DNA of 64,000 nt from Salvator merianae (taxonomy: Eukaryota > Chordata > Lepidosauria > Squamata > Teiidae). Positions 21,240 through 35,232 of the stretch are shown here, piece after piece. The stretch lies in NCBI GenBank assembly GCA_003586115.2, contig QVOM02000075.1, positions 55,838 to 119,837 of the forward strand, given 5' to 3'. Position numbers and translations under genes: made by a program. Numbering within the stretch: the first letter of the stretch is position 1; each line of letters begins with the position of its first letter. The notes under the pieces were generated by a model, which saw nothing but the letters and a program-made list of their open reading frames with translations, made no database searches and was not told the DNA's origin.

Positions 21240-21502
21240 TCCCTGCGTGCACGGCCGCCCTCGGCCGCGCGGCTTGCATGATGACGCAGGCGGAGGGGCG
21301 GGGCCGTAACGTCATGGAGCTTGAGGGAGGAGTTGGGCGGCGCCAGCTAGGAGGCGCTTGTGACGGCATCCCACCGTGGGCGGAGCCTGTGGAAGGGAGA
21401 GGCGCGGCGAGCGTGGAGCGGAAGTGCGGCTCGTTTCCGCTTCCGGGCGGGGTGCGTTCTCTTTCCGTTCGGACAGGCGAGGCGGCGAGAGGCGCGTGGA
21501 GG
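21240..21502 (+). promoter_or_regulatory. UBA52 CpG-rich promoter and non-coding first exon with 5'-TOP
   Basis: GC- and CpG-rich DNA begins abruptly at 21240 after 2 kb of AT-rich sequence. A pyrimidine tract (TTCTCTTTCCGTTC, 21457-21470) is a typical terminal oligopyrimidine start of a translation-machinery gene. A consensus donor (GGAG|GTGAGT) at 21503 ends the proposed exon 1. The motif implies TOR-dependent translational control of the UBA52 mRNA. The start site is inferred. Confidence 0.75.
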
Positions 21503-22172
21503 GTGAGTGGGGCGTCTCGGACGCCTGGGCCCCCTTTTTTGGGGGGGAGAGGGGGAACCTGGCTCGAATTTCTCACCGTAACACCCTCCTAAGCGTTAGC
21601 AGTTGCTTAATAGGCGGTTTGTCTGAATATTAGTGTTTAATATTGCGCATTAATAACCTGCTCTATCGGCGGTACTTAATATCAGTGTTATTAATTATTG
21701 GTAACTGATACTAATAATACTGAGGCCCGGTCTAGCTTTTCTCAGGGTGTATTATTTTTAATAGGCGTTTTGCCGGTCCAGGGCTCTGTTACGGTAACGG
21801 TGTATGTCTGCTGACTGATTTTCTTATTATTATAACGCTATTAGGCTGCTTAACGTAATTAATACTTATAATATCGAGAATTAGCAACAGCAGTGGGGAG
21901 AGGGTTGTATTTCTGCCTGTCTTCTTTCTGTCCCAGTGCTTTCATAATTTCTTTTTACCACTAGAAATAATCAGACAACATATTAAAGCATTCACGAAAT
22001 ATTTGCATGTATTAGAACCTAAAAGATATGGTACAGGCTTGCTGAAGGATCAGATAACATATAGATAAGTACAGAACTCGTATATGGACTTCTGTCGTTT
22101 TATAAAAGCGGAGGTGATGATGTTGGTCCGTTTTCAACCAGAGCTCCCTTCTCTTCCTGCCTGTAAGGGTAA

Positions 22173-24410
<2,238 letters not shown>

Positions 24411-24473
24411 AAAGTTCCAGCAAAGGACGGCGCTGCCTCCTTGCTTAGGGCGTTGCTTTCCCTTGACTGCTAG

Positions 24474-24479
24474 AATAAA
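24474..24479 (+). promoter_or_regulatory. UBA52 poly(A) signal
   Basis: AATAAA lies 64 bases after the stop codon; the short 3' UTR is usual for ribosomal-protein genes. Confidence 0.9.
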
Positions 24480-24499
24480 ACTCTCAGTGCACCCCCGGT

Positions 24500-27400
24500 G
24501 TGTTGGACTCTTAATTCTCGGCGGCGTTGCGGTGGTGTGGGGCTCCTGCGTCTTTTTGGGGGGTCGTTTGCAAGGGCGGCGAATGTTCAGGCCTCGTTCG
24601 ATACCTAAAAATAATAGGTGAGACAGACGGCGTTGGCTGACTTTTGCTTCCTTCTGGGGTGACTCGGACTGCGTGGCTGGAAGCTTCTGGAACGGGCCAG
24701 TGGATTCTGCACATGTGGTCAAGGAAGGTGCTTCATCTCCAGCCACCCAGTCTGACTCCCTTGCTTGTGGTGATGAGCTGAAATCGCCTTGCTTGAAAGA
24801 CTGGCCGGCCGGCTGGCCGGGTGACACCTTGCCTTAACCTGCCTTTTAGCACATGAAACTGTGAGGGCTTCATCGAGGCGTTTCAGCCCTCTAAGTAGAA
24901 AATAGTAGAACTGCCTCCAAGAAGTGGCCGAGGAGGTTATGACACGAGGGGAAGGGACAAAGGAAAATGCCCCTGGAGGTGTTCTGAACTACACATCCCA
25001 GAATCCTGTGTCAGCCCAGAACAACGCGAATACAGTTGGCTGGATCCCATTTAGAAGAACTCCAGTTCTTTTGCAAAGGAGGGTGAAAGGAAGGATCCAG
25101 CACTGTGCTTGGACTGAGAGCAGGATTTGAAGAGGGACGGCTCACCTCTTGCACGACCCCATTGCGCAGCAAGAGTTGGTGTTGGAAAAAGTGGGACAAA
25201 AAAGGATTCTTCCAGGCCTTGCAGCTGCTAATGGCAGACATAGTTTCCAATTGACCCCTCTTATCTAGCAGCGGCTTTTCTCTTAACTCTCTCGCCTGAT
25301 CGGGGACCACCAGGGCTGCGTTCACACCTAAGTTTTAACCCAGTTTCCGTCCGCTTTCAGCGGGAGAGAACCCATCAGCAAAGCGACTAATCCTTTTCTT
25401 GCCACGTTATCTGACTTTCCGAGTCAGACAGTGCCAAAAGAAACAGCGTCTCACTTTGCTGATGCGTTCCTTTCACTCTGAAAGCGGACTGAAGCTGGAT
25501 TAAAACTTCGGTGCGAACACAGCCCTGGGCTCTGTTCTGGGGTAACCGGAAGTTGCAGGTTGCTTCCCTAAACTAGCAGCTCTGACCAACAAAAATAACC
25601 TTAATTATTACCGCTCTTAAGAACAGGTTGGTTTTCCAATCTCTCCTCCTTTGTATAACATCTTCTCTGAAAAAAGCATTTTGGAAAGCCCTAAAACCAG
25701 AGTTTTCCATTTACTAGCATTTGTACTGTTTGGAGTAGGCAAACTGTGCATTTTTGAGGTGTATTTGTTTGGTGGACAACTTTTGCTTATTTATTGCGTT
25801 GCATTTTATGTGCGGGGAGTCGACATGCCGTGTCCGGGCTGCAGAGGGTGCTGCTGGAGCCACAAGACAAAGATTCCTAGAGAGGTGAGAAACACAGACT
25901 CGAAAAATGACGTAGACTGAACCTTGGTGGCGACATCCGTCGCTTGCGGGAGAATTCATTGCATTTTTCTACCCCGTTGAGGCGAGAAGGACAATAATAC
26001 AATAATAACAAACGGATTTCAAGTGTTGCAACTGTGGATGGTCCTTCCTAAAGGCACAAAATGCAGTACCTGAAATAATGCTTTCCTCCTGCTTTCTCAC
26101 TAGAATTTATCTTGTGGGAAAAGGCTACCCTGCTATCGGCAGCTCACAGTGCCATATAATTTCCAGGGGTTGCCGAAGGAGCTTTCACAAGCCGTATGAG
26201 CCATTAATCCTGCAGGGTTGTTGCAGGAGATTCAGCCTCTGCTTGCAGCGAGGGCAGTAGAACCAGGCTACTTTGCACGGAAGTTGGAGACGGGCACTTC
26301 GCTGGTGCCAAAAGTGAGTCTCATTTTCTTCTTTTTCTTAAAAGGCGAGGACTTTAAAAGGCGGTGTCCTGCCCAAGGGCGCCTCTACACTTTTCGTACC
26401 TCTGGAGAGCCTGCCTGCCTGCCTGCTGCAATGGTAAGCAAAAACGGCAAGGAGGGTCTCCGTGCCCGGGGCGTGGGTTGGGGACCGCAGGAGGCGTGCA
26501 GCGAGGCTGGGCTGGGGGATCCCAGGGAAGGGTGGGGGAGGTTGCAAAAGAGGAGGGAGGGAGAACGTAAAGAGTCAGGGTCCTGTGGGGAGGGGGGCAA
26601 ACACCTTTCCTTCTCCAGTTGGCATGTTCGGGGCACGGCAGTGCCTTGCAAAACCCACTCGTGGCCACAAGAGGGCGTGCGGCGCCCATCGCATCCTGCC
26701 CCTCCCCATCCAGCCAAGGAAGCAAAGGATTCTGGGAGCTTTGGTCCCCAGAAGGAGCTTTTTCAAATGTTGCCCCTTACCTGGTGGTGGCAGGAACCTG
26801 ACTTGCCACCCTCTTTGCCAAAAAGAAACTTTAAGATTCTAGTCCTCAGTGCAAGGGAAATGGAATCACTGCAGGCGTCGCTGTCAGGAGCCCAAACCCT
26901 GGTTCGTTAAAGCTCCGCAGAGCTTTTGGCAATGCAGGGTGCTCTGCCCGCTGCCTTGAACTATTACATTTAAGTTTCTAGTCCTCAGGAGTTGACCAGA
27001 ATAGCCCTTTGGCCGGCCAGAGCGCCGAAACGTCTCTGGATCTCTCTCCGTCCTCTTGCAATCATGTTAATCAGCAGTGTAGGCTTCAGCTGTACCTCCT
27101 GGGTCACTTCGTCCTAAAATAAACTGCCAGTCCTCATGGAGGAAGCTAGCTTAGCCTGGGCGCAAGGGCCCGATCCACCCAGCAAGCGTAAGAGGGAGCT
27201 GAACAATGCTTTCCACAGCCTCGAGGAGTCGAAACACTGGGCCAAATCCAGGCATGATGGAAATTCGGGTGGGCAGTGGCCAAATCCGGGCGCTGGCCTG
27301 CTGCTGCTCTGTAGGGCCACGTTAGGGTCTCGGACACCTTCCTAGACTTGCGTGGCTGCGGTGGCTTGCAGCCAGCGTTGTTTTAAGCCCATTTTACAGA

Positions 27401-29064
27401 TGTGGAAGAAACACTGAGGCCGACTGCGAAGGCCGTTCTTGAATGCTAGGCTAAGGGCCTGGCAGGGCTGCTCATATGGGGGAGATAGGTAAAGCCACCA
27501 GGGTTTTTTTTTTCTTTTGAGGTTGGGGTTATAGAAAGAAGAAGGTGGAACGGGTTGCCTGGTTATCTTTCCCCTGGTGATTGATTGCTTTCCGAACCAG
27601 CTGGTTAGATAAGGCATCACCTTCCTGCGTTGCAAGTTGCCTGGGTTGGGAAGGACAGATTGGCTGCCTTAAAGAGTGGGTGGGGGGTACGTATGTATGG
27701 GTGGGGGGGGCGTTTTTGCACGCTGCGGTCAACCCCCCCCCACCTTCCCCTCCTGCAGACACGCAAGCCCCATCCAGGCGCGCAGGAGCGGAACGCCAGC
27801 TCGGCCTGGACTCCACATGGATAGTGTCAGTTTTAATTGGGTGAAATGCAGGAGAAACCCAGCTGCTCTGCAGCCCCCGACCCCTGGGCAAAGCCTCAGC
27901 ACAGGCTGCCGGTCCAGGAGGGGGTCCCGTTCCCCCCCGCCGCCTCCCCTCTCCCCTCCCTCCCTCCCTCTGATTCCTCTCCATCCCTGCTCTGGAGCGG
28001 AATGAAGTGTGTGGATCTGCAGGCCAAAACTGTGTTCCAGAGGTGTTTGGGAAGCCAGGCCGTCTGCCGCCAGGGTCAGGGGTTCACTGCCCCGTGCAGG
28101 GGCAAGGAGAGACCCGCACCCTGCCAGCCGGCAAGCGTGGAAGCGGGCAGGAAGCCTTGCCAAGCGGGCATCGCCAGATGGCAGGGTGGCACGTGGGCAC
28201 GCGAAGAGGGGAACGGTGGAGGGGGCCCTGATTTTTCCAGCCCCCCCCCCACCTTAAGTCTCTCTTCCCGTTGGTCCAAAAGCGGGGGAAAATTGGCTCA
28301 GCTCAGCCGAGCGGGCGGCGTAACATGCCACGAACTTGCCAGGTTTTTCTTATTCCTTTACATATATATATTTTCCCCCCCTCTCATTTTATTTTGCGTG
28401 TGTGTGTGATTCCAAGTGAGGCGCAGCTTCAAAGGGCCCAGTGGAAATTTCTTATGGAGTGTGAGAGAAATCGGATCTTGGCAAGCAACCCCGGGTGCAG
28501 CTCTGCCAGACCGGACGCCGTCCGTTCCAAGCAGAGTTTGGGGGCCGGAGGGATGGGGTGGGGGCCGGAGGGAGGCCGCGGTGTTGCCAACTTGGAGGGG
28601 TTGGACGCCTGCCCCCCACTCCTTCCATCAAAGGGCTTGGCGTAAAGAGTACCATATATTTATACAGATGCCTTCCGGGGGGGGGGCAGGGGGGCGCTGC
28701 GTCCCGTTTCAGTAGCTGCGCCACAGCCAAGGAGCGTTCCCATGTCGTATGGTGCTGGTAGGAGAAAGAGGGGAGCAGGGGTTGATGGGAAGAACGTTCA
28801 AAACGGGGGTCAGGGTGGGGAGACCCATGCCCAGAGCGTTGGAGACCTACTGGTCCACTTGGTTTCTGATTCCCAGCAGACTGCTCCTGGCTGTGGAGGT
28901 TTCACTGACCGGGACAGTTTGCATTTCTTTCTTGCTAGGGATTTTGCCTTTTGGTCTTCTGCAAACTCCAGGCACACGACACCAGGCGGGTTTTGGGGGG
29001 GGGGGGGCAGGGGTCTTAAAACCCTGCTTGTGACGCCCCCCCAAACTTCCTTTCCTGTTCGCAG
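24500..29064. other. UBA52-REX1BD interval; should contain REX1BD exon 1
   Basis: No clear exon was found. Three phase-0 possibilities for the missing REX1BD start were noted. ATG at 26431 is directly followed by a consensus donor (ATG|GTAAGC). ATG at 28325 encodes MPRTCQ before a weak donor (CAG|GTTTTT). An 87-base open stretch at 26227-26313 has both splice motifs (GCAG| and |GTGAGT). None matches the mammalian N-terminus as I recall it. The stretch 27700-28600 is GC-rich and could hold the promoter. Confidence 0.4.
25311..25527. mobile_element. Foldback hAT-like MITE, copy 3 (best ends)
   Basis: It starts CAGGGCTGCGTTCACACC and ends GGTGCGAACACAGCCCTG, giving inverted repeats of more than 20 bp that continue through the AAGTTTTAACCCAG and GCGGACTGAAGCTGG blocks. 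The total length is 217 bp with no coding capacity. No convincing 8-bp target duplication is seen at the edges. Confidence 0.85.
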
Positions 29065-32000
29065 CTGCAAGAGGACACCCAGGCATTGGTGTGCCGGTTT
29101 TACGCCCTGCAGAGCGAGCGGGTGGAGGCGTATCACCTCTTCGAGGAGTGAGTACCCATTCCCTGCTCTGCTCCCCGTGCCGGAAGCCCCGGGTTCGAAA
29201 TCCATCGCGTCACCCGGGGCTCTGCCGCGGTTTGGAAAGGGAAACCGTTGTCCAAAGGTGGGAAGCCGGTGGGGTTCTCTATGGCCCAGGGGCTTCCCAG
29301 TGGGTGCTCCCTCGGCCCTAAGCCCCGGTCTTCGTCGGATGGGGAAAGAAGCCCTGCTGGAGGCCATCAAGGCCCCCCCCCCCCGCTTTCTCCCCACCAC
29401 TCTGGGCTGCTTTTCTGGGTCCTTGATGAAGTCCAGATGAGCGAAAAGCCGTCCCAGCGCCCGGCCCACCTGTCTTCCATTTGCGAACCAAGCCTGGGGT
29501 GGGGAGGGGAGGGGAGGGCGGCGTTGGCTTCTGGGAATCGAGAACCAAATGCGTGACCCTAGCCCCTGACCCCCCGCCCCACCCCCGGCGGCCCCCACCG
29601 CTTTGGTGGTGCAGAGGGACGTCGGGGGCACCTCCCTGCCCAAAAGCACCTCCGGGAGGGGAGAAGGACGGCTAATTCAATAATGCGTTTTGGAAACCCC
29701 GCTCGGGAGGAGCACGTCCGGCTGTTTGCCGCTCCGGACGGAAGGTCCGAGACCAGGCCGGTGGCCGGAATAGCCAAAAGAAACACCCGCGAGTCAGCGC
29801 GGCCACGGCAAGCCCTCCGTGTTGTGATCGAATTGCTGCGCTGCGGGCTGAGGGGAGCCTGGCGGATTGCTACGGGGAGATATTCCTGCGGTTCCGGAGC
29901 CACCAGCAACAAGGCCCGGTTTCCCACCTTGCCTTTGGGCGGTCCTACAGATGGGAAATCTGCCTTATGACTGAGGGGAAGAGACGGTTCTTCACACCAA
30001 GGATGGGTTTCAGCATGTTTATCCTTTAGTGGGGCTTTCCTTTGGCCAGGCTCAGGATTACTGCGCAGAGCAGGTGTTTGGTCCCCCGTGGTCTCTCCCT
30101 GCGGGCAGAACGGCAAGGGGGCCATCCTGGCAAAGCACCTGCCCCCTCACGCCCCTTTCTTGCCTCCCAGGGGCCACCGGGCGTACCTGCGAAGCGCCCC
30201 GGCCTACGACTTCCTCCGCTACCGCCAGCTGGTGCACGAGATCACCCAGGCCTTCAGTGGCATCTCCCGGGAGATCCTGCAGATCCGAGAGCAGCTAGCG
30301 GGTGCCCACGGGCGCGCAGACCTGGCCGAGCACCTGGGGCGCCTGCAGGCGAAGGAGAAGGAGAAACTGGAGCTGGTGAGAGGAGGGAAAGACGGCGGGG
30401 GGGGGGGGGGTGCGTGTCCCTGGGCGTAAACCTGTGGGGCAAACCCTTTTCGCCGCCGTGGCTTCCAGAGCGGCAGTGTGGCATCGTGGTCGCCAGGCCA
30501 AGCCAGGGTGTAGGTGCCTCCGCTCGGCCCTCAAACCCCGCTGGGTGGACTTGGGCCACACCCTGCCCGGCCTCCCTTGCAGCGGGGTTGTGCGGATTAA
30601 GAACGAGGGAGCGGAGGAGGACAGAGTTCGCCGCCTCGGGCTTCTTGGCGGGAAACGCACCCTGCCGGCGACAGGTAGCCCATTTCGGCTCCTCTCTTTC
30701 CCCCCAGACGGCGCAGCTGCAGCTCGCCAAGCAGAATGCCCAAGACCACCCCGAGGAAGACGCCCACGCGCAGGAAGTCCGGCAGCTGAAGCAGAAGTAG
30801 GTGGACGCCATTCTGCCGCGGAACGGGGCCGGAGGGAGCTCAGTCGTGCGGCCGCGTACGGAGGCGGGAGGCGGTTGGCCGGCCAGGTGGGCCTGCCTTG
30901 AGCTTCCGAGGCCTTCTGTGGACCCCCGACGCGGCTGCTTTAGGGTGGTTTCCCCCTGCTCCCTGGGGACTAGCCAGTCTTTCTTGGGGCCCAGCCTTTA
31001 TCTGGGAGAAAACAAACATGGCAGGCGCGAGGGGTTAAAACTTTCCTAAGGCTCTCCTACGTGCGTGATGGGAACCAGATTTTCCCTCCCCTGGCGTTTT
31101 GGCAGCAGCCTTTGGATTGCCACGCACAAAAGCTTGCCCGTTACACAATTGCGAGCCTTTGGGGTAACACAAGCCCTTTTATAGGCTTTGGCAGGCGAAA
31201 CTCCCATCGGTCTGCGGGCCAGACTCCGTCTTCCCATAACAGTCCTCGGCGCGGTCCGGCCCTGGCATCGGAGTGGGCCGAAGCCTGGAAAGCAGCCCTT
31301 TGCGTGTCTATGGTTGCACGTGTGTGGGTTGCACGCCGCACGCCCACAAAGGGCCGCCGGGTGTTCGGCACGGGGCGGTTTATTTCCTGAAAGATCCTGC
31401 TTGCCCACGCGCTGGAGGGGAGAGGGCAGGAGATTTTGACACCAAAGGCTGCGGGGAAAAGGAGGGAACGGAGAACAGAGGTGAAAGAGACCAAGTCTGG
31501 AAAAGTTGCTCTGGGGTGCGGTTTCGGGAGAGAGAGCCCCTTTGCTGGGGTGACGCTCTTTTATTTAGTTTATTGATGCATAACGTTTCTCACCTGCCCT
31601 GCACTGGGAGGTTTCGGAGCAGGCCGGAACGTCTAACAAAACAATACTAAAACATATTTAAACATATAACCCGCCCAATCCCCTTTCCTCCTTCCCACGC
31701 TGGCAGGATTACACTGAAGGGAATTAGGAAACAAAGACCCAGGTTAAGAGGTACCCTGTAATCAGGAGCTGAAAACCGTGTAAAGCTATTCCAAAGCTGG
31801 GGGGTCACCACAGAAAAGGCCTTGTCGCGTGTCACAGCCCCTCGCACCTCCGAGGGTAGCGGAACTACAAGAAGGCTCATGATTAGGAGGCATAAATGCA
31901 GGCCACCTCCTCAAGGATCCACAGGCAAAGACGCTGTTGCACTCGTGGTTTCTTGGAATGGAATCCTCACAGGGGCAAAACATACCCCCTCGGAGCCCGT

Positions 32001-32599
32001 GTAGCGTTGCTGCGGATTTTCCCAGAATGCTTAGCTTGCAGGAAGCATCCTTGGGTGGTTCTGTGTGGGGGGCGGGGGGTGGAGTCGCAGGGAATCAGTG
32101 TCAGAAAATCTGGCCACCCCAGACTGGAGCTCCCAGTGTTGTGTGGGGGACAGCTGTGGGCGCATTTGAGGCTTGGCTCTGGGTCCAAGTCCCCGGTGGG
32201 TGCCCTCCGTCTGGAAGAGGAGGCCCTGCAAAAGGGGAGGGGGGCATCTATTTCTGCAGCGGCCCTGAGCTCTTTGCCACCCCCACCCCCACCCCCCAAT
32301 CTGGGCTGCTCCCAGCCGCTTCCCGAAATGGTTTCTCTCATCCCATCCTGTCCCGCCCCGTCCCGTGGTTGCGGTTGCCTGTCTGAGCGCATTTTATAAA
32401 CAGGCATCAGAGCTGCGAGGGGGGCGGCTGGGCAGGGGGCGTGGGGGGTGGGTGGGTGGGTGGGGGGAGCGTGGCTAATCAGCTCCATATGCTGCTTTAT
32501 TTATCGTTTCCATCCGGCTCACGCAGGCTAATTCAAACCATCGAGGCAATCAGCGAAATTCTCCAGGATTTCAAGTACGATTCGGAAGAAAGCACTTGA
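29065..32599 (+). CDS. REX1BD: Required-for-excision-1-B domain protein, exons 2-5 (first coding exon not placed)
   Basis: Exons 29065-29147, 30171-30375, 30708-30796 and 32527-32599 join in frame to 149 codons plus stop. The protein starts LQEDTQALVCRFYALQ and continues EEGHRAYLRSAPAYDF, RYRQLVHEITQAFSGISREI, a charged helical stretch (HLGRLQAKEKEKLEL), and ends AISEILQDFKYDSEEST. The GHRAYLRSAPAYDF block and the 'AISEILQDxxYDSEE' ending identify REX1BD (C19orf60), named for similarity to the algal REX1-B DNA-repair gene; its biochemical role is not established. The protein looks mainly alpha-helical and probably coiled-coil, with no signal peptide or membrane segment visible. Its place between UBA52 and CRLF1 matches human. 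The first exon starts in phase 0 and has no Met, so an upstream exon must supply the start. Confidence 0.9.
31690..31870 (-). mobile_element. L2-like LINE C-terminal relic
   Basis: The minus strand reads DKAFSVVTPQLWNSF, the L2/Rex1 C-terminal 'RAFSVVAPxLWNSLP' motif. It lies in REX1BD intron 4. Confidence 0.7.
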
Positions 32600-32631
32600 C
32601 GGGACGTCCCCCAGGAGAAGGCGGCTGCAAC

Positions 32632-32680
32632 GGGGGGGGGGGGGGAGGGGGGGGGGGGGGGGGGGGGGAGGGGAGGGGGG
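32632..32680 (+). repeat. Poly-G tract in REX1BD 3' UTR
   Basis: About 49 bases of nearly uninterrupted G, broken only by single A residues, start 33 bases after the REX1BD stop codon. The run would be G-rich in the mRNA and could form G-quadruplexes. The exact length may be unreliable because such tracts are hard to sequence. Confidence 0.85.
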
Positions 32681-32906
32681 CTTTCCCAGCCAAGCCTGAA
32701 TCACCCCTCGTCTTACCCACGGCGGTCTTCCCAAAATGCTGCTGCCCGAGGCGGTACAACGGGACACGTTTTGCCCAGCATCTTAACACAAGTTCGGCCG
32801 TTCAAGGCTGGTCTGATGCGGCAAAGAACTTCCCTGCGTTACAGTATGGGGCATTTCTTTGCTTATTTTGTTCCCTTCTCTTTCTTTTAACCTTTTGGGC
32901 TTCCTC

Positions 32907-32912
32907 AATAAA
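32907..32912 (+). promoter_or_regulatory. REX1BD poly(A) signal
   Basis: AATAAA 308 bases after the REX1BD stop, in the context CCTCAATAAAAGG. A second plus-strand AATAAA occurs at 33204-33209. Confidence 0.75.
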
Positions 32913-33336
32913 AGGCAGCGTGTCTCAGGTTTAAGAGTTTCTTTCCCCACCATGCCAACTTCCACTACACCTTGTTCCTGTCCCGTAACTCAAACTTGTT
33001 TTGCCAGGATAGGTGGCCACAAGGAGATGCTGGGTGGGTGGGTGGGCAGGCTTTGACTAGGCCTGATGTGTTTATTTAAGATGGTCTGTGGCGCAGATAA
33101 GGGGACGCGAACGATCAGATAGAAGAATGAGATAACTTTCGGATGACTTTATTTCCTCCCTCTCTCTGTCTTACTTGATTCCTCACCTCAAAAGCTAGGA
33201 CCAAATAAAGTTGACTGTACTACTGGGGGAGTGGGATGCCCAGGCTGGGGGTTTCTGAAGGAACTGACTTAGGACAGGGAAACATCTGCATCTGCCAGAT
33301 GTTCACCCTCGCATTGCAGGCTTCTCATTTTTAGCC

Positions 33337-33500
33337 TCAAACAGAAGACGAAGGCAAAACCTTCACCTGCTCTCCACTCCCTGCAAATGGCCTTTAGGGG
33401 CATCCTGCCCGCCTCTCCAATCTAGAGGGTGGTACCCAGGCATCCCTTCTAGTAGCCATGGATACACCTGTCCTCCATGAAGATTCTGTTCTTAAAGCTC
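33337..33500 (+). repeat. ~250-bp interspersed repeat, copy B
   Basis: The 5' part is missing. It contains AGAAGACGAAGGCAAAACC, CTCTCCACTCCCTGCAAATG, and the extended tail AGTAGCCATGGATACACC ... TCCTCCATGAA. Confidence 0.8.
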
Positions 33501-33727
33501 TCCATTGGGATGAAGAAGAGGATGGAATTCCTTGTCTTTTCGCCCTCTTTGAAGGACCACCAGGCTTCACGCTGTGGGCAAGGTGTTCTGCTGTGGGCAA
33601 GGGTTCCAGACTTGTCTGGGGACGCTTTGAACTGAGATGTGGGGTGTGGGTGTGGGGGGGGGCTCCCCGTATCCGAAACCCGTCAGGTGCAAAGAAATCT
33701 CGGCAACTTGTTCAGATCCGCCCACAA

Positions 33728-33733
33728 TTTATT
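33728..33733 (-). promoter_or_regulatory. Probable CRLF1 poly(A) signal
   Basis: TTTATT on the plus strand is AATAAA on the minus strand, 382 bases beyond the proposed CRLF1 stop codon. A further minus-strand AATAAA lies at 33148-33153. Confidence 0.6.
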
Positions 33734-34114
33734 CTGAACGCAGCCGTTCTGTAAGACCGCTCTGCAGCGTCGGGACCAACTCTGGCGCGTTCAGGGTTGA
33801 AGGCGAACCTCGTGGCTGCTCTGGGAAAGGGCAGCTTGCTGGATTCGGCCTGGCCGTGCGGGGCATAGACTCCAAGTTTGGACAGGACGGGGGCGGGCGC
33901 GATACCCGCCTTGGCCGCTGCTGAAACCTCTTGTGGCGTGCGTGGGAAACCGGTGGCTGTTGGCCGTGCCCTACGGTGTTGGCATGGCTTCAGCCGGGCC
34001 ATGCAGGACTTCACCCATGGCAGCTCTGCCGCCTCCGTGACGGGCTTTGAAGGAGGACTGTCACTGGCAGCCATCTTGCCCTGTGAGGTCTCCCTGTTCC
34101 ACCTTCACGCTTGC

Positions 34115-34660
34115 CTAGGACTTATCGCCGGATAGGACCTGCAGGGAAAGAGATGGCACAGGTCAGGGGGAGAGGGCAGGGAATTCCCCACCCTCAGCAG
34201 GACCCTGCGCCCCTTGAGCCCAGAGACTTGTCCCTGAGCTGGTTTTGGGTTTTTGGGTGAACTCTGTTGTCCTGCTCCGTGGGGTGTCTTTGAGCCTGGC
34301 AGGCCTGTCTGGGTTTGCAATTCTATTGGTAGCATCCTCCCCTCGGCAAGCCTCAGTGGTTGTTTCCTGCCTTGGCATTGATGCTGGAGGGACTTCACCC
34401 TCCTGGGCCAGCGGGGGGGGGGGAGGGCAAGGCAAAAGGAGGCAGCCTGGAATTTCCGTCCGGCCTGGTGATTGGCTGCTCTCCTTGATTGGTCCTAAGT
34501 GGGCGCACCTGAGGGCCCAGGTGCGCCTTGATTGGGACCAGCTTGGTCTGAGGAGTTTTGTTTTCTTCCTCCATTTTGGGGGCAGCTGAGAGAAAACTAA
34601 GGGTTGCAGGATGCTGGGAGAAGAGAGAGAGAGGGAGAGACCCCCCCCCAGGAAAGAAAG

Positions 34661-34718
<58 letters not shown>

Positions 34719-35186
34719 GAAAGAAAGAAAATTCCCACAGCATCCCAGAGGCCTCTGGGGAAGAGCTGGAGAGTTTTCAGGTGAAGCGAAGAGTCCTGTT
34801 CCAAGGGGAGGGGGCACCATGGCTCCCCCCCCCTTACAAGGCAGGCTGCAGCCCAGAGCGTGTACAGAGTGCAGCAATAGGCAGATACTGGCCTGCCCAG
34901 TGGGGGCTCCTCAGAATGGCTGCCGGCTGAAGGAAAACTGCAGGGAGGAGGAGGAGAGAGAGACGGGCTCAGCGCCAACCTGGATGGAGGGTACCTGTTG
35001 AGGTAAATGTTTGGGCTCAGGGCCTGTTACCTGGTTTTTATGTCCTGCTTTTGCTTGGCTGCTTAAGAAGCGTTCCTTGTTTCTCTCTTGCTTTTGGGGT
35101 GCCTCCGAGGGCCACCAGAATAAGCTCACTGCGCAGGCTCACAGCCTTAGCCCGTAACCTTAGGGCCACTGAAATGTGGCGCTGCT

Positions 35187-35232
<46 letters not shown>

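Larger units (their letters stand above)
18697..21240 (+). other. FSTL3 3' UTR/flank, no further gene seen
   Basis: The stretch after the FSTL3 stop is AT-rich with no recognisable exon. Possible poly(A) signals are AATAAA at 20482-20487 and 21053-21058; which one is used cannot be decided. Mobile-element copies (19151-19358 and 20240-20408) lie before both signals, so the mature UTR may be shorter than this interval and end at a non-canonical hexamer. Confidence 0.5.

Noticed and set aside
26218..26910. A 230-codon frame starting MLQEIQPLLAARAV, considered as REX1BD exon 1
   Set aside because: An 87-base piece (26227-26313) has both splice motifs and fits phase 0, but its sequence does not resemble the mammalian N-terminus. 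The rest of the frame is intron-like. It is kept only as a weak possibility in the interval note.
28810..29649. A 279-codon minus-strand frame over REX1BD exon 29065-29147
   Set aside because: It is antisense to a clear exon, rich in Pro/Gly/Arg and without family resemblance. It is a shadow of GC-rich sequence.
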